Source: [Eubacterium] yurii subsp. margaretiae ATCC 43715
Lineage (GTDB): Bacteria > Bacillota > Clostridia > Peptostreptococcales > Filifactoraceae
Reading direction: 5' to 3'
Length of the DNA: 30,310 nucleotides
Assembly: GCA_000146855.1 (NCBI GenBank)
Contig: GL405246.1
Location: 1,871,576-1,901,885, forward strand
In this document: piece after piece, positions 8,501-16,987 of the stretch
Position numbering within the stretch: position 1 is the stretch's first letter
Layout of the letters: each line of letters begins with the position of its first letter
The notes under the pieces: model-generated
Database searches by the model: none
What the model was told of the DNA's origin: nothing
The model's input: the letters and a program-made list of their open reading frames with translations, nothing else
Program-made: the position numbers and the translations under genes

Positions 8501-8699
8501 CTGATTTTAAAGACTTTATATTGAAGTTCTTATGATAATTTGCTTAGACTATATACTATTAATTAAGCTCATATCTCCTAATTTCAATATTTTTACTATT
8601 CTAATCAAAAATATGAATGTAATCCTTTTTCTTAATTCATTTTTGATTTTCTAAATTTTAATATCCCTACTTAAAATCCGCTTAAAATTAAAAATAAAA

Positions 8700-8729
8700 A
8701 AGATCTTTACAAGCTAGTGTAAAAATCTT
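8700..8729 (-). terminator. Intrinsic terminator after the GlsB-like gene
   Basis: AAGATCTTTACA (8700-8711) pairs with TGTAAAAATCTT (8718-8729), 11 of 12 positions, with a 6-base loop. Read on the minus strand the stem is followed by a T-rich tract. Confidence 0.6.
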
Positions 8730-8908
8730 CCTATTTCAAACTAATATTCTTTATTTTATTAAATTTTAGCTTTAATTTCTGCTTTATAATACTTATTCTA
8801 TCTTATAAATATGCTTTTATTTCCCAATCACATACATTTTTCCAACAATATACTATATCATTATAAAAAAACAAACTCAACCTGCTATACCATTATACAA
8901 GTGTAATT

Positions 8909-9160
8909 TTAATCTTCTATGTTCTTTTCTGAAAAATACCACATCAATGCTATGAGTGCAATCGCTCCTATTATGGATGGAATTATAGCAAAGTCAGAAA
9001 ACTCCGATTCCCACAAACCAAACACAGAGTACCCTGCACAAGAGCCTACAAGTCCTGCAAATACATTAGCAAGAATACCCATACTTTCACCTTTTTTAGT
9101 AAAAAAACCTGCGACACAACCTATAACACTCCCTACAGCCAAAGCCCAAAAAAAGCCCAC
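8909..9160 (-). CDS. GlsB/YeaQ/YmgE-like small membrane protein
   Basis: A small, three-helix membrane protein rich in Gly and Ala, like the transglycosylase-associated (GlsB/YeaQ/YmgE) family. Those proteins are about 80-90 residues and linked to envelope stress; the biochemical role is unknown. Here: helix 1 (FFWALAVGSVIGCVAGFFTKKG), helix 2 (ILANVFAGLVGSCAGYSVFG) and helix 3 (AIIPSIIGAIALIALMWYF). The frame is open back to a TTG at 9244, but I choose the GTG at 9158-9160, giving 84 residues. It matches the family length, has an AAGGGCGG site (9169-9176) 7-8 bases upstream, and a promoter at 9216-9244 overlaps the far start, so transcripts begin inside the longer frame. It is monocistronic, with a terminator at 8700. 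Confidence 0.7.
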   Translation of the reverse strand: MGFFWALAVGSVIGCVAGFFTKKGESMGILANVFAGLVGSCAGYSVFGLWESEFSDFAIIPSIIGAIALIALMWYFSEKNIED

Positions 9161-9215
9161 ACGAAACACCGCCCTTAATGCAAAACCATACCAAAAATAA
9201 GTAAATTTACAATAA

Positions 9216-9244
9216 ATTATAGTAAACAACATTATTTTCATCAA
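9216..9244 (-). promoter_or_regulatory. Proximal promoter of the GlsB-like gene
   Basis: TTGATG (9239-9244) and TATAAT (9216-9221) are 17 bases apart on the minus strand. Transcription would start near 9209, about 50 bases before the chosen GTG start. Confidence 0.5.
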
Positions 9245-9249
9245 AAATT

Positions 9250-9278
9250 AACATATTTTTGTAAATAAAAATTGTCAA
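9250..9278 (-). promoter_or_regulatory. Distal promoter of the GlsB-like gene
   Basis: A perfect TTGACA (9273-9278) is 17 bases from TATGTT (9250-9255) on the minus strand. With the proximal promoter this makes a tandem pair, with start points about 34 bases apart. Confidence 0.45.
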
Positions 9279-9347
9279 CTTAATGATATCTTTGACAAAT
9301 TTTTCTTTGATGTTTACTATCAGGACAACAAATCAATATTACAGCAA

Positions 9348-9365
9348 CATACTTTTCAAAGTATG
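9348..9365. repeat. Perfect 18-base palindrome
   Basis: CATACTTT-TC-AAAGTATG is an 8-2-8 inverted repeat about 70 bases upstream of the distal GlsB-like promoter. It could be a regulator site. In the rest of 9279-9765 I see no gene or other structure. Confidence 0.35.
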
Positions 9366-9765
9366 AGACAAATCTCTATAGGATATGTAAAATTAAATCA
9401 GTCAACTTTTATAAAAAGATAAATCAAAATATATTATATGTATTTAAATTCCTTGAACATTGGTTAAAATAAGATAATTATCTTAAAATTCTTAAATATA
9501 AAATTTATTAATGTTTTATATTATGAATTTATTATAAATTAGCTAGTAATTTCAATACAAACATAAGCTCATAGTATAATTACATCAGGGTTTTGATTGT
9601 CTAATTTATCTCTTATTATAGTATATCACCTAAAAAATATTATTGTCAATATACTTTATGTTATATGATTTTAAATTCTTATTGTACATCTGTATTTTCT
9701 ACTATATACAAAGATTTTTATTTTTCGAACGAAAGTATACAATTTTAGCATTAATGTTTAGTCTA

Positions 9766-9809
9766 AAAAACGGTTATAAGTGTATAATATATCACCTATA
9801 ACCGTTTTT
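9766..9809 (-). terminator. Intrinsic terminator of the alcohol dehydrogenase gene
   Basis: A perfect 13-bp stem (AAAAACGGTTATA at 9766-9778 with 9797-9809) has an 18-base loop and a T tract on the minus strand. It lies 19 bases past the stop codon. Confidence 0.85.
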
Positions 9810-9827
9810 ATTAGATTTATTTTTTAA

Positions 9828-10982
9828 TTATTCAGTTATATCTTTTCCTTCAAAAGCGTGAACATATATCATCTTCACTATTTCAGGGCTTGACTGTCTT
9901 GGGTTTGTCAATGTGCAAGGATCTTTATAGGCGTTCTTGCTCATTCTATCAAGGACTTCGTTGAATTTAGCTTCACTTATTTCCACCTCATCCACATCCT
10001 TAAGATTTAGCGGTATGTTTAGTTTCTTATTAAGCTCTTTTATTGCTTCAGGGAAGTTTTTAACACCCAATTCTTTTTCAATCCATGCCACCTTGTCAGT
10101 AGCCTTTGAGTTGAATTGTACTATATATGGAAGTAGTATTGCATTTGCAAGACCGTGAGTAATGCCGAATTCTCCACCTATCTTATGTGCAAGTGAGTGA
10201 ATCAATCCAAGTGAGGCGCAAGTAAATGCCATACCTGCCATGGTAGAAGCGTTGTGCATTTTTTCTCTTGCAAGCATATTGTCAGGTTCATTATATGCTA
10301 CAGGTAACCATTCAAATACCAACTTAACTGCATGGATGGCAAGAGCATCAGTATAATCATTTGCAGCTGTAGACACTATAGCTTCTGTTGCATGAGCCAA
10401 TACGTCCATTCCTGTATTTGCAGTTATATGCTTAGGCATCTTTGACGGTAGCAAAGGATCAACTATCGCTATATCAGGCACAAAATACTCAGATACAAGC
10501 GGATATTTTATATGATTGTCAGTATCGGTAATAACTGTAAAAGCTGTTATTTCAGATGCAGTACCGCTTGTAGATGGTATACAGATTAATTTTGCTTTTT
10601 TTCTAAGCTCAGGACATGTGCCAGGTGTCAAAATATCCTCAAATTTAAGCTCAGGATATTCATAAAATGCCCACATTACCTTTGCTGCATCAAGAGATGA
10701 ACCACCACCAAGTGCCACTATCCAATCAGGTTCAAATTTGAGCATTGCTTCAGCACCTTTTTTTACCGTATTTACAGATGGATTCGGCTCAACTCCGTCA
10801 AATACTTCTGCTGTCATACCGCCTTTTTTAAGCTCTTCTATAGCCTTGTCGATAAAACCGTTCTTTTTCATTGAGCTTCCGCCTGTAACTATCATAGCTT
10901 TTTTTCCCTTTAATTCAGATAGTTTTGAAAAAGCTCCTTCCCCAAAAACTATGTTGTGTGGAATCATAAAACTTCCTGCCAT
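9828..10982 (-). CDS. Iron-containing alcohol dehydrogenase
   Basis: A 384-residue group III (iron-activated) alcohol dehydrogenase, cytoplasmic and NAD(P)H-dependent. It probably reduces short-chain aldehydes such as butanal or acetaldehyde to alcohols in fermentation; the exact substrate cannot be read from sequence. The N-terminal dinucleotide-binding half contains GGGSSLDAAK (92-101) and STSGTASE (137-144). The C-terminal helical half carries the metal ligands D193, H197, H262 and H276, with HSLAHKIG (262-269) and ITHGLANA (274-281) around them, and H266 as the usual nearby catalytic histidine. The length is normal and nothing is missing. The ATG at 10982 follows a GGGAG site. It is a single-gene unit with its own promoter, operator-like palindrome and terminator. 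Confidence 0.95.
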   Translation of the reverse strand: MAGSFMIPHNIVFGEGAFSKLSELKGKKAMIVTGGSSMKKNGFIDKAIEELKKGGMTAEVFDGVEPNPSVNTVKKGAEAMLKFEPDWIVALGGGSSLDAAKVMWAFYEYPELKFEDILTPGTCPELRKKAKLICIPSTSGTASEITAFTVITDTDNHIKYPLVSEYFVPDIAIVDPLLPSKMPKHITANTGMDVLAHATEAIVSTAANDYTDALAIHAVKLVFEWLPVAYNEPDNMLAREKMHNASTMAGMAFTCASLGLIHSLAHKIGGEFGITHGLANAILLPYIVQFNSKATDKVAWIEKELGVKNFPEAIKELNKKLNIPLNLKDVDEVEISEAKFNEVLDRMSKNAYKDPCTLTNPRQSSPEIVKMIYVHAFEGKDITE

Positions 10983-11045
10983 TGTAACACACTCCCTTTT
11001 TTAATAATAGTTAAATAATTAGCAATTTTTCTCAAAAAAATTATC

Positions 11046-11060
11046 TTGCACTAAGTGCAA
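11046..11060. promoter_or_regulatory. Operator-like palindrome in the alcohol dehydrogenase leader
   Basis: TTGCACTAAGTGCAA is a perfect 7-1-7 inverted repeat, about 20-35 bases after the expected transcription start. The position suits a repressor. It differs from the Rex consensus that often controls fermentation genes, so the regulator is unknown. Confidence 0.5.
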
Positions 11061-11085
11061 TTTATAATTTTTTATCAACATTTGG

Positions 11086-11114
11086 ATTATACTACAAAAT
11101 CTACTTTTTTTCAA
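11086..11114 (-). promoter_or_regulatory. Sigma-A promoter of the alcohol dehydrogenase gene
   Basis: TTGAAA (11109-11114) and TATAAT (11086-11091) are spaced by 17 bases on the minus strand. It gives a leader of about 95 bases before the ATG at 10982. Confidence 0.65.
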
Positions 11115-11183
11115 GTGATGTTTGAAAATAGCAAATTTTCTCTAATTTTCAAATACTTTATATAAGTTTTTTCAATATAAAAA

Positions 11184-11219
11184 AGAAAGTATAGGATAAT
11201 TCTATGTTCTATACTTTCT
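11184..11219 (-). terminator. Intrinsic terminator of the amino-acid ABC operon
   Basis: AGAAAGTATAG (11184-11194) pairs perfectly with CTATACTTTCT (11209-11219), followed on the minus strand by a T run. It lies 34 bases past the stop of the ATPase gene. Confidence 0.8.
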
Positions 11220-11252
11220 CTTATTAATAAACTTTATTGAAATTCTCTATAA

Positions 11253-11975
11253 TTACAACACCTTGGATAAAAACTCCTGTGTTCTCTTTTCCTTTGGATT
11301 GTTAAATATCTCCTCAGGAGTACCGTCCTCATAGATGATACCTTCTTCCATGAAAAGCACTCTGTCTGCAACTTCCTTTGCAAATCCCATCTCGTGAGTT
11401 ACCACTATCATGGTCATACCTTCTTTTGCAAGGTCTTTCATAACATTTAGCACCTCACCTACCATCTCAGGATCAAGTGCTGAAGTAGCCTCGTCAAAGA
11501 GCATAACCTTAGGCTCCATAGCAAGCGCCCTTGCTATTGCCACCCTTTGTTTTTGACCACCTGATAATGATGACGGGTAGACAGACGCCTTGTCTTCAAG
11601 CCCCATTCTTTTAAGCAATTCCATACCTTTTTTCTCTGCCTCTTCCTTACTCATCAGATTCAAGCTTATAGGTGCAAGGGTAATGTTGTCAAGTATGGTT
11701 TTATGTGGAAATAGGTTGAAGTGTTGAAACACCATACCTATATGTTGTCTCATCTTATCAATATCGACAGTCTTTGAAGTAAGCTCTATATTATCATAAA
11801 ATATCTTACCGCTGTCCACTTCTTCCAATCTGTTGAGACATCTCAAGAAAGTTGACTTTCCGGAACCGGACGGTCCTATCACTACCACGACACTGCCGTC
11901 TTGTATCTCAGTATTTACCTCTTTTAAGACAAGCTTATCCCCATAGCTTTTTTTCAAATTACTTACCTTAATCAC
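11253..11975 (-). CDS. Polar amino-acid ABC transporter ATPase (GlnQ type)
   Basis: The ATP-hydrolysing subunit of a polar amino-acid importer, acting at the inner face of the membrane with the permease encoded just upstream. In the 240-residue protein: Walker [10 protein letters not shown] (34-42), signature LSGGQ (137-141), Walker B LFDEAT (159-164), D-loop SALDP and switch H194. The start chosen is the GTG at 11975. The open frame continues 11 codons further to a TTG, but that extension contains the AAAGGAGG binding site itself, while the GTG sits about 9 bases after it. The GTG overlaps the end of the permease gene by 8 bases, indicating translational coupling. It is the third and last gene of a T-box-controlled operon. 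Confidence 0.95.
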   Translation of the reverse strand: MIKVSNLKKSYGDKLVLKEVNTEIQDGSVVVVIGPSGSGKSTFLRCLNRLEEVDSGKIFYDNIELTSKTVDIDKMRQHIGMVFQHFNLFPHKTILDNITLAPISLNLMSKEEAEKKGMELLKRMGLEDKASVYPSSLSGGQKQRVAIARALAMEPKVMLFDEATSALDPEMVGEVLNVMKDLAKEGMTMIVVTHEMGFAKEVADRVLFMEEGIIYEDGTPEEIFNNPKEKRTQEFLSKVL

Positions 11976-12630
11976 TTTGAGACAGCCTCCTTTCCAAAAG
12001 TCTGACAAGTTTTGACAGTGTAAATGTGATAATAAAGTAAATCAGTGCAACAGCAAGCATAGACTCAAATGACTTGTAAGTCATTGAACTTACCGCATTT
12101 GCAATATAGAACAAATCTGTAACCCCTATATACGAGATAATCGAAGTTTCTTTTATAACTGTGACAAATTCGTTGCAAAGTGCAGGCAATATATTTTTTA
12201 CAGCCAAAGGTAAAACTATCAGCCTCATCGTCATCGACTTACTCATACCTAGACTTCTTCCAGCCTCCATCTGACCTTTGTCTACAGAAGATATGCCTGA
12301 GCGTATTATTTCACACACATAAGCACCTGAATTTAAAGATACTGCAATTATACCTATTGCTATATCAGGTATGCTTATTTTTGTTTTTGCAGTTATCAAA
12401 TCGTAAAGCCCGAATTTGACAAGCATAATCTGAGCAAGTAGAGGAGTCCCTCTTATAAGCTCAATATATGTTGTTGATATAAGGTTTAATATCTTTGCCT
12501 TTGACAATCTGAAAAAAGCAAGTACAAGTCCTATCAATATACCCATTAGGACAGATACTAAAGAAAGTCCTATGGTGTACAAAGCACCCTGCAGGAATAA
12601 TCCACGGTATTTAACTAATAACTCAAGCAA
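11968..12630 (-). CDS. Polar amino-acid ABC transporter permease (HisM/GlnP type)
   Basis: The membrane subunit of a type I amino-acid importer (220 residues, normal for the family). It has about five membrane helices and the cytoplasmic coupling segment [20 protein letters not shown] (about 142-161), the EAA loop that contacts the ATPase, plus [11 protein letters not shown] (about 57-67), which is typical of this family. The start is TTG at 12630, 7 bases after an AAAGGAG site. It lies 61 bases after the binding-protein gene and overlaps the ATPase gene by 8 bases. A single permease gene is present, so the channel is probably a homodimer. Confidence 0.93.
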   Translation of the reverse strand: MLELLVKYRGLFLQGALYTIGLSLVSVLMGILIGLVLAFFRLSKAKILNLISTTYIELIRGTPLLAQIMLVKFGLYDLITAKTKISIPDIAIGIIAVSLNSGAYVCEIIRSGISSVDKGQMEAGRSLGMSKSMTMRLIVLPLAVKNILPALCNEFVTVIKETSIISYIGVTDLFYIANAVSSMTYKSFESMLAVALIYFIITFTLSKLVRLLERRLSQSD

Positions 12631-12691
12631 AATATCTCCTTTCCTAAAAATATAAAAGCTGAATCTATTTCATATTTTTATTTATATTCTA

Positions 12692-13594
12692 TTATTGTTT
12701 TGCACTATTTGAAAGGTCTATAGCTTCTGTTACAAGCTTTTCAATAGTTCCATCTTTTTCCATTTCTCCAAGAGTAGTGTTTAGGAATTCAAGCAAGTCT
12801 GTATTTTCCAATTTTACACCTGCAGCTGAGCCCTTGTCATTGCTTTCAAACAAGAAATTTGGTACAAGCAGATCATCATTTGTAGATGCATATTGCTTTG
12901 CTACTGCTTCTTCCAATACTATTGCATCAATTTTCTTAGTTTTAAGATCAGCTATCAAAGCTGTAATGAGTGGAAGTTCTTTTATTTGTGCATTTTCAAC
13001 AGTCTTTGCCAATTCCACCTGAGTAGCTCCCATTTGTGCTCCAAGAGTCTTGCCTTTTAGAGTATCAAGTGAAGTAAATACACCCTCATCTTCTTTTCTT
13101 ATCAATACTGTTTGATTTGCCTTATAGTACACATTTGTCATACCTATTTCTTTTTTTCTTTCTTCTGTAGGATTGATTCCGGCTAAGGCTATATCTATCT
13201 CACCTTTTTTTACAGCTTCTATCAGCAATTTAAAGTCCATATCCTTAATTTCAAGCTCAACTCCAAGTTTTTTTGCAATCAATTTGGCTATTTCGATGTC
13301 AAATCCTACAATCTCAAGCTTGCCATTTTGCATAACCTTAAATTCATAAGGTGGATAGTCTGCTGTTGTACCGATTACAAGCTTACCCTTTTCTTTTATC
13401 TTGTCTATAGATGCTCCTGATGGCACATTTTCTGATGACTTGTTGTCACTTGCTGTTTTATCATCTTTTTTGTTATCTGCTGTTTGTTGTTGATTTGTAT
13501 TTGCATTTTCTTTTGCATTGTCACTTCCACCACAAGCACTAAAAGCAAATACCGAAAATATTACTAAGGCTAATAAAAATAGTTTCTTTTTCAT
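12692..13594 (-). CDS. Amino-acid ABC transporter substrate-binding lipoprotein (family 3)
   Basis: The 300-residue extracellular receptor of the importer. Signal peptide with lipobox FSAC, Cys21 being the lipid-attached residue; a low-complexity Asn/Lys/Asp linker (about 24-60); then a family 3 periplasmic-binding-protein fold (about 66-290) with VIGTTADYPPYEF near its start, VGFDIEIAKLIAKKLGVELE, and the IDIALAGINPTEERK segment around the ligand site. The ligand is a polar amino acid; the T-box upstream hints at tyrosine or another amino acid whose tRNA has discriminator base A. The ATG at 13594 follows a GGGAGG site. It is the first gene of the operon. Confidence 0.95.
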   Translation of the reverse strand: MKKKLFLLALVIFSVFAFSACGGSDNAKENANTNQQQTADNKKDDKTASDNKSSENVPSGASIDKIKEKGKLVIGTTADYPPYEFKVMQNGKLEIVGFDIEIAKLIAKKLGVELEIKDMDFKLLIEAVKKGEIDIALAGINPTEERKKEIGMTNVYYKANQTVLIRKEDEGVFTSLDTLKGKTLGAQMGATQVELAKTVENAQIKELPLITALIADLKTKKIDAIVLEEAVAKQYASTNDDLLVPNFLFESNDKGSAAGVKLENTDLLEFLNTTLGEMEKDGTIEKLVTEAIDLSNSAKQ

Positions 13595-13920
13595 AATGTC
13601 CTCCCATTTAATCTTTGATACTGATATTTCTTTAAATCAAAAGTGATATAAATTAATATTATACAAGTTTTTTTACTTAAATACTAAATTTGCTTAGAAT
13701 TATGGAAGATTTATTTTGCTATTAATTTTACAAGCATTGCGTAACAAAATTATAATTACAATACTTGTTAAATTTCATCCATTGATTTAATGAATATTTA
13801 GTATTAACTAAGTCATTGTATAAGTTAATTATGCAAACAGATTAAAGACCTTTCAGTATTACTATTGACTTAACATAATAAAATTATAGTTTTTTTATAC
13901 AAATACCGGTTTTTTTGTAT
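13595..13920 (-). other. Leader between the T-box terminator and the binding-protein gene
   Basis: This 325-base AT-rich stretch has no gene. Its upstream edge (13891-13926) holds a 13-bp hairpin (TTTTTTATACAAA with its complement) that overlaps the T tract of the T-box terminator. It may reinforce termination or influence the released RNA end. Confidence 0.4.
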
Positions 13921-14175
13921 AAAAAAAATCCGCCTCTGATAAAGAGACGGATGAAATTCCGTGGTACCACTCCAATTGATTGGACAAAAGTTGACCAATC
14001 CACTCATATACCGATAACGGCGGCTAACCGTACTTTCCTACTGCAATTTCAAAAAGTATTCTCCAAGTCCCTATTCGGCTAAGGTAGATTGTAGACCTTC
14101 CACTCTGTGTCCACTCGCTGTAATCATAACTTAACTTACTCTTCTTGTCGTAGAATTTCCTGATAAATTTTATTT
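13921..14175 (-). promoter_or_regulatory. T-box riboswitch, probable tyrosine type
   Basis: On the minus strand this leader has every T-box part in order: an AGTA loop-E motif in stem I (ACGACAAGAAGAGTAAG, near 14150), the AG-rich apical motifs, the conserved CCGCCGTTATCG (near 14010), the T-box core GGAGTGGTACCACGG (13959-13973), and a terminator stem TCCGTCTC...GAGGCGGA with a T run (13921-13951). It senses uncharged tRNA and lets transcription of the amino-acid importer through when that amino acid is scarce. Opposite AGTA the sequence GAATAC suggests specifier UAC (Tyr). The UGGU in the antiterminator bulge pairs with a discriminator base A, as tRNA-Tyr has. The amino-acid assignment is tentative; the T-box call is firm. 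Confidence 0.92.
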
Positions 14176-14181
14176 CTCGGT

Positions 14182-14210
14182 ATTATAGTTTTATTTTTTG
14201 TTTTTGTCAA
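14182..14210 (-). promoter_or_regulatory. Consensus sigma-A promoter driving the T-box leader
   Basis: TTGACA (14205-14210) and TATAAT (14182-14187), both perfect, are 17 bases apart on the minus strand. Transcription would start near 14175. Confidence 0.85.
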
Positions 14211-14398
14211 GGGTTTTTTGAAAAATAATTTAAGGTAAAAAAATTTGACTAGCAGCTATTTAAAATTGGAAGATTTAGTTTTTAATACCTGAATTTAATA
14301 AAACTATGGATATTTTATCTTTTTACTATACTTTGGTTAAAAATTATAATAATCAAGAAAAAGCTCCCTAATGTATCCATGAATTAATAAATATTAAG

Positions 14399-14630
14399 TA
14401 CTCAACTTTCCCACATGAAATACACATTAAAAACATTGAAATTTAAGTATCTTTTTAAAATATAACATTACACTTGACATAGTTTTTTTCAGTGTTTTCA
14501 TATTTTTGATAAATATGCAAATTTCAATAAAAACTATTAAGAAAATTTCGTGTCAAGTAGTATATTAAAAATTCAATTTATGTTTAAATTTCCACTAAAA
14601 TTGCTATAATTTTAGTGGGAAAATTGAGTT
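14399..14630. repeat. MITE-like element, copy A
   Basis: About 230 bases with terminal inverted repeats: ACTCAACTTTCCCAC at the left (14400-14414) and GTGGGAAAATTGAGTT at the right (14615-14630). A hairpin at the right end (CCACTAAAATT/AATTTTAGTGG) and an inner inverted pair (ACTTGACA...TGTCAAGT) make the whole element foldable. It is collinear and highly similar to copy B at 15228. It encodes no protein. Confidence 0.8.
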
Positions 14631-14805
14631 ATTTAATCTATGGATAATCTTCAACAATAATTAAAAAAATAGTATAATATTTATGATTTTATTATGATTG
14701 CACCAAAAATATTTTATCCATTATTTTATTAGACTTTAGTATTAGAATAGTAGCGTTGAAAAATGAGCATTTTTTATTATTAATTAACAAAGATATGGAG
14801 TTATT

Positions 14806-15204
14806 ATGGATAGGCTAAATAAAGGAAAAAGATGTACAGTATTTTATGCTGCGTGGCAAATGCAATGTTGTGGGACGCCTTTTTCCGTAGGAGATAAGGT
14901 GGAATGGACAGTGTTAAGTAATAATGCTTTTAATTCACCTGTTGACATTGGAAAGATAGACTATTGCTATGACGCCCATTATACTGAGAGGGATAAGGTC
15001 ATGGCATTTGAAGGAAGTGTTGAAGAAATCAAGATTCTTTACCATAAATTCATTCCGTCAAAAGATAATAATAGCTTAATTGCTGTAAGCGGAAAGTTAA
15101 GCGGAACAAAAGCTGTAAACGGATGGGAAGACAATATTGGAGATATGAAGGTAGTGGGCTATGTAGTATATCTATCAGACTGTGTTTTAAATGATAATAT
15201 ATAG
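14806..15204 (+). CDS. DUF6578-like small protein between two MITE-like repeats
   Basis: The 132-residue soluble protein has no signal peptide or membrane segment. Near the N-terminus it reads AAWQMQCCGTPFSVGDKVEW (15-34), which closely resembles my recollection of the opening of DUF6578 proteins (WQM-CCG-PF-VGD-V-W). The rest is predicted beta-rich, with a C-terminal MKVVGYVVYLSDC strand pair. Function is unknown; the Cys-Cys pair could bind metal, but that is speculation. The ATG follows a TATGGAG site by 5 bases. A TATAAT at 14673-14678 may be its -10 box. It is one of only two plus-strand genes here, and is flanked by copies A and B of a MITE-like element in the same orientation, so it may have arrived or spread as cargo. 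It is relatively rich in Cys, Trp and Gly compared with neighbouring products. Confidence 0.8.
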   Translation: MDRLNKGKRCTVFYAAWQMQCCGTPFSVGDKVEWTVLSNNAFNSPVDIGKIDYCYDAHYTERDKVMAFEGSVEEIKILYHKFIPSKDNNSLIAVSGKLSGTKAVNGWEDNIGDMKVVGYVVYLSDCVLNDNI

Positions 15205-15227
15205 TCTTGGAATAATGTAATATTAAT

Positions 15228-15458
15228 AACTCAACTTTCCCACATGAAAATCATATTAAAAACATTGAAATTTGAGTGTATCTTAAAATTATAATATTAT
15301 ACTTGACATAGTTTTTTCAGTGTTTTTATTTTTTTGATAAATATGCAAATCTCAATAAATATTATTCAGAAAATTGTGTGTCAAGTAGTATATTAAAAAA
15401 TCAATAAATATTTAAATTTCAACTAAAATTGCGATAATTTTAGTGGGAAAGTTGAGTT
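15228..15458. repeat. MITE-like element, copy B
   Basis: 231 bases bounded by a perfect 16-bp terminal inverted repeat: AACTCAACTTTCCCAC (15228-15243) and GTGGGAAAGTTGAGTT (15443-15458). It is directly repeated relative to copy A, with matching internal blocks throughout. It is probably a non-autonomous element moved by a transposase encoded elsewhere. It also supplies a hairpin close to the 3' end of the WG gene at 15550. No clear terminator other than this lies between the WG gene and the element. Confidence 0.85.
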
Positions 15459-15549
15459 AAGTATAAAAACAATTTTTTTAAATTTCAGCAAAATATTTTG
15501 TAATATATTTCAATATAGAGCCTTTAAAGTAACAATTCCGCTTATAAAT

Positions 15550-16956
15550 CTATCTTATGTTTAATACTCCGACCTTATTTTCTTTTTGCAATATAAAGGT
15601 ATCTTCACTTAATTCAATAACATCATCGTATTTAGGGGCTATTATTTCTACACCATTTTTATCTATTACCCCCCACCTTCCATCTATTTGCACTAAAGCT
15701 AAGGCATTGTGAAGTAAATATAAATCATCATACTTAGGTTCAACAGTCTCTCTTCCGGTTTTATCCACCAATCCATATTTTTTGTCTAAACTTACTACTC
15801 CCACATCTTGTGAAAATTTATATACATAGCTATACTTAGGTTCTAATATTTCTTTACCTGTTTTGTCTATGTATTCCCATTTTCCATCTATAAATACTGC
15901 AGCCAATCCTTCGGAAAACTCTTCAGCAAACTCATACTTTGCCTTTATTACTTCTTTTCCACTTTTATCAATATAGCCCCATTTCCCACCTATAAGTACT
16001 GCAGCCATGCCTTCAGAAAATCTCCTTGCACTATTATACTTGAGAGCTATTGCCTCCTTTCCAAACTTATCTATATAACCATATTTTTTGTCTTTTGACA
16101 CTATAGCCAAACCTTCTGAAAAAGGCTCCACCAATATATATTTAATACTTGTTATCTCTTTCCCTGTCTTATCTATAAAACCCCATTTATATCCTATTTT
16201 AACAGCAGCAAATCCATCTAAAAATGGAAGCTCATAATCATACTTAGGAGATACAACTTTTTTCCCACTCTTATCTATATATCCAAATTTCTCATCTGAT
16301 TTTACCCTTGTCAAGCCTTCTGAAAAATCATCACCCAAAACATAAGCAGTCTTTGACTTTTCTTTTTTAGCTTTTTTCACATTTATTTTTTCCACATCCA
16401 CAGAGGATGGCATAGAATCAGAAATTTTTTTTAGACCATCATATTTTATCTCAATTGCTTCTTTACCATTTTTGTCTATATACCCCCATTTTCCGTTTAA
16501 TTTTACTAATGCCAAGCCTTCTGAAAATTTTTCTGTAAAATCGTACTTAGGTTGAATTATTATTTTTCCATTTTTATCTATATATCCGAATTTTCCTTTA
16601 AAAGCAAACCTTGCCAAACCTTCTGAATATTCTGAATTAAAAATAGGCATTGAAAATAAATATGTCTTATCTGTATACCTAGAATTTATTATATTCAATA
16701 AGGTCTTATCCATAAAATCCAATCTAAAGTAATCGCTATTTGTTTTGTCGACAAGCCCTAAAATATTATCATCTAAAATATAGTAATTATCATATTTCTT
16801 ATCAACCCAAACAATACTTTCCTCAGCTGTCTTTATTTTCTCTTCCAAGCTCATATTATCAGCTAATACAGGTTTTGCCTGTAGTGATATTAACGCAATT
16901 ATTATTACAAAAATTACAATACCTAAGAAACTCCCCATCTTAGTTGAGTTCTTCAA
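15550..16956 (-). CDS. WG-repeat exported protein A
   Basis: An exported protein with nine full WG (KWG, WG_beta_rep-type) repeats of about 34 residues and a closing half repeat. Each unit has a core like GKWGYIDKSGKEVI followed by KYD. The signal segment (about 8-33) ends in PVLA-DN, then a family-specific N-terminal module (about 34-105, containing KKYDNYY and FMDKT). A lysine-rich insert (NVKKAKKEKSK) splits repeats 2 and 3. The function of WG repeats is not established; they probably form a rigid beta scaffold at the cell surface. Start problem: the frame opens with a TTG at 16956 lacking a binding site. The real AAGGAGG (16981-16987) precedes an ATG at 16975 that reads MSNLKTFEELN and stops; removing one base from the A5 or T4 run joins it to this frame. 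Reinitiation at an ATG just after that stop is the alternative. Confidence 0.85.
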   Translation of the reverse strand: MKNSTKMGSFLGIVIFVIIIALISLQAKPVLADNMSLEEKIKTAEESIVWVDKKYDNYYILDDNILGLVDKTNSDYFRLDFMDKTLLNIINSRYTDKTYLFSMPIFNSEYSEGLARFAFKGKFGYIDKNGKIIIQPKYDFTEKFSEGLALVKLNGKWGYIDKNGKEAIEIKYDGLKKISDSMPSSVDVEKINVKKAKKEKSKTAYVLGDDFSEGLTRVKSDEKFGYIDKSGKKVVSPKYDYELPFLDGFAAVKIGYKWGFIDKTGKEITSIKYILVEPFSEGLAIVSKDKKYGYIDKFGKEAIALKYNSARRFSEGMAAVLIGGKWGYIDKSGKEVIKAKYEFAEEFSEGLAAVFIDGKWEYIDKTGKEILEPKYSYVYKFSQDVGVVSLDKKYGLVDKTGRETVEPKYDDLYLLHNALALVQIDGRWGVIDKNGVEIIAPKYDDVIELSEDTFILQKENKVGVLNIR

Positions 16957-16987
16957 AAGTTTTTAGATTAGACATCTTTTCCTCCTT

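Noticed and set aside
9161..9244. N-terminal extension of the GlsB-like protein
   Set aside because: A promoter -35 box overlaps the upstream start codons, there is no binding site there, and the extension is outside the family's normal length.
9588..9625. Plus-strand promoter-like TTGATT with a TATAGT-like box
   Set aside because: No plus-strand gene follows; chance match in AT-rich DNA.
11976..12008. Eleven-codon extension of the ABC ATPase
   Set aside because: It contains the ribosome binding site for the GTG at 11975 and does not match the family N-terminus.
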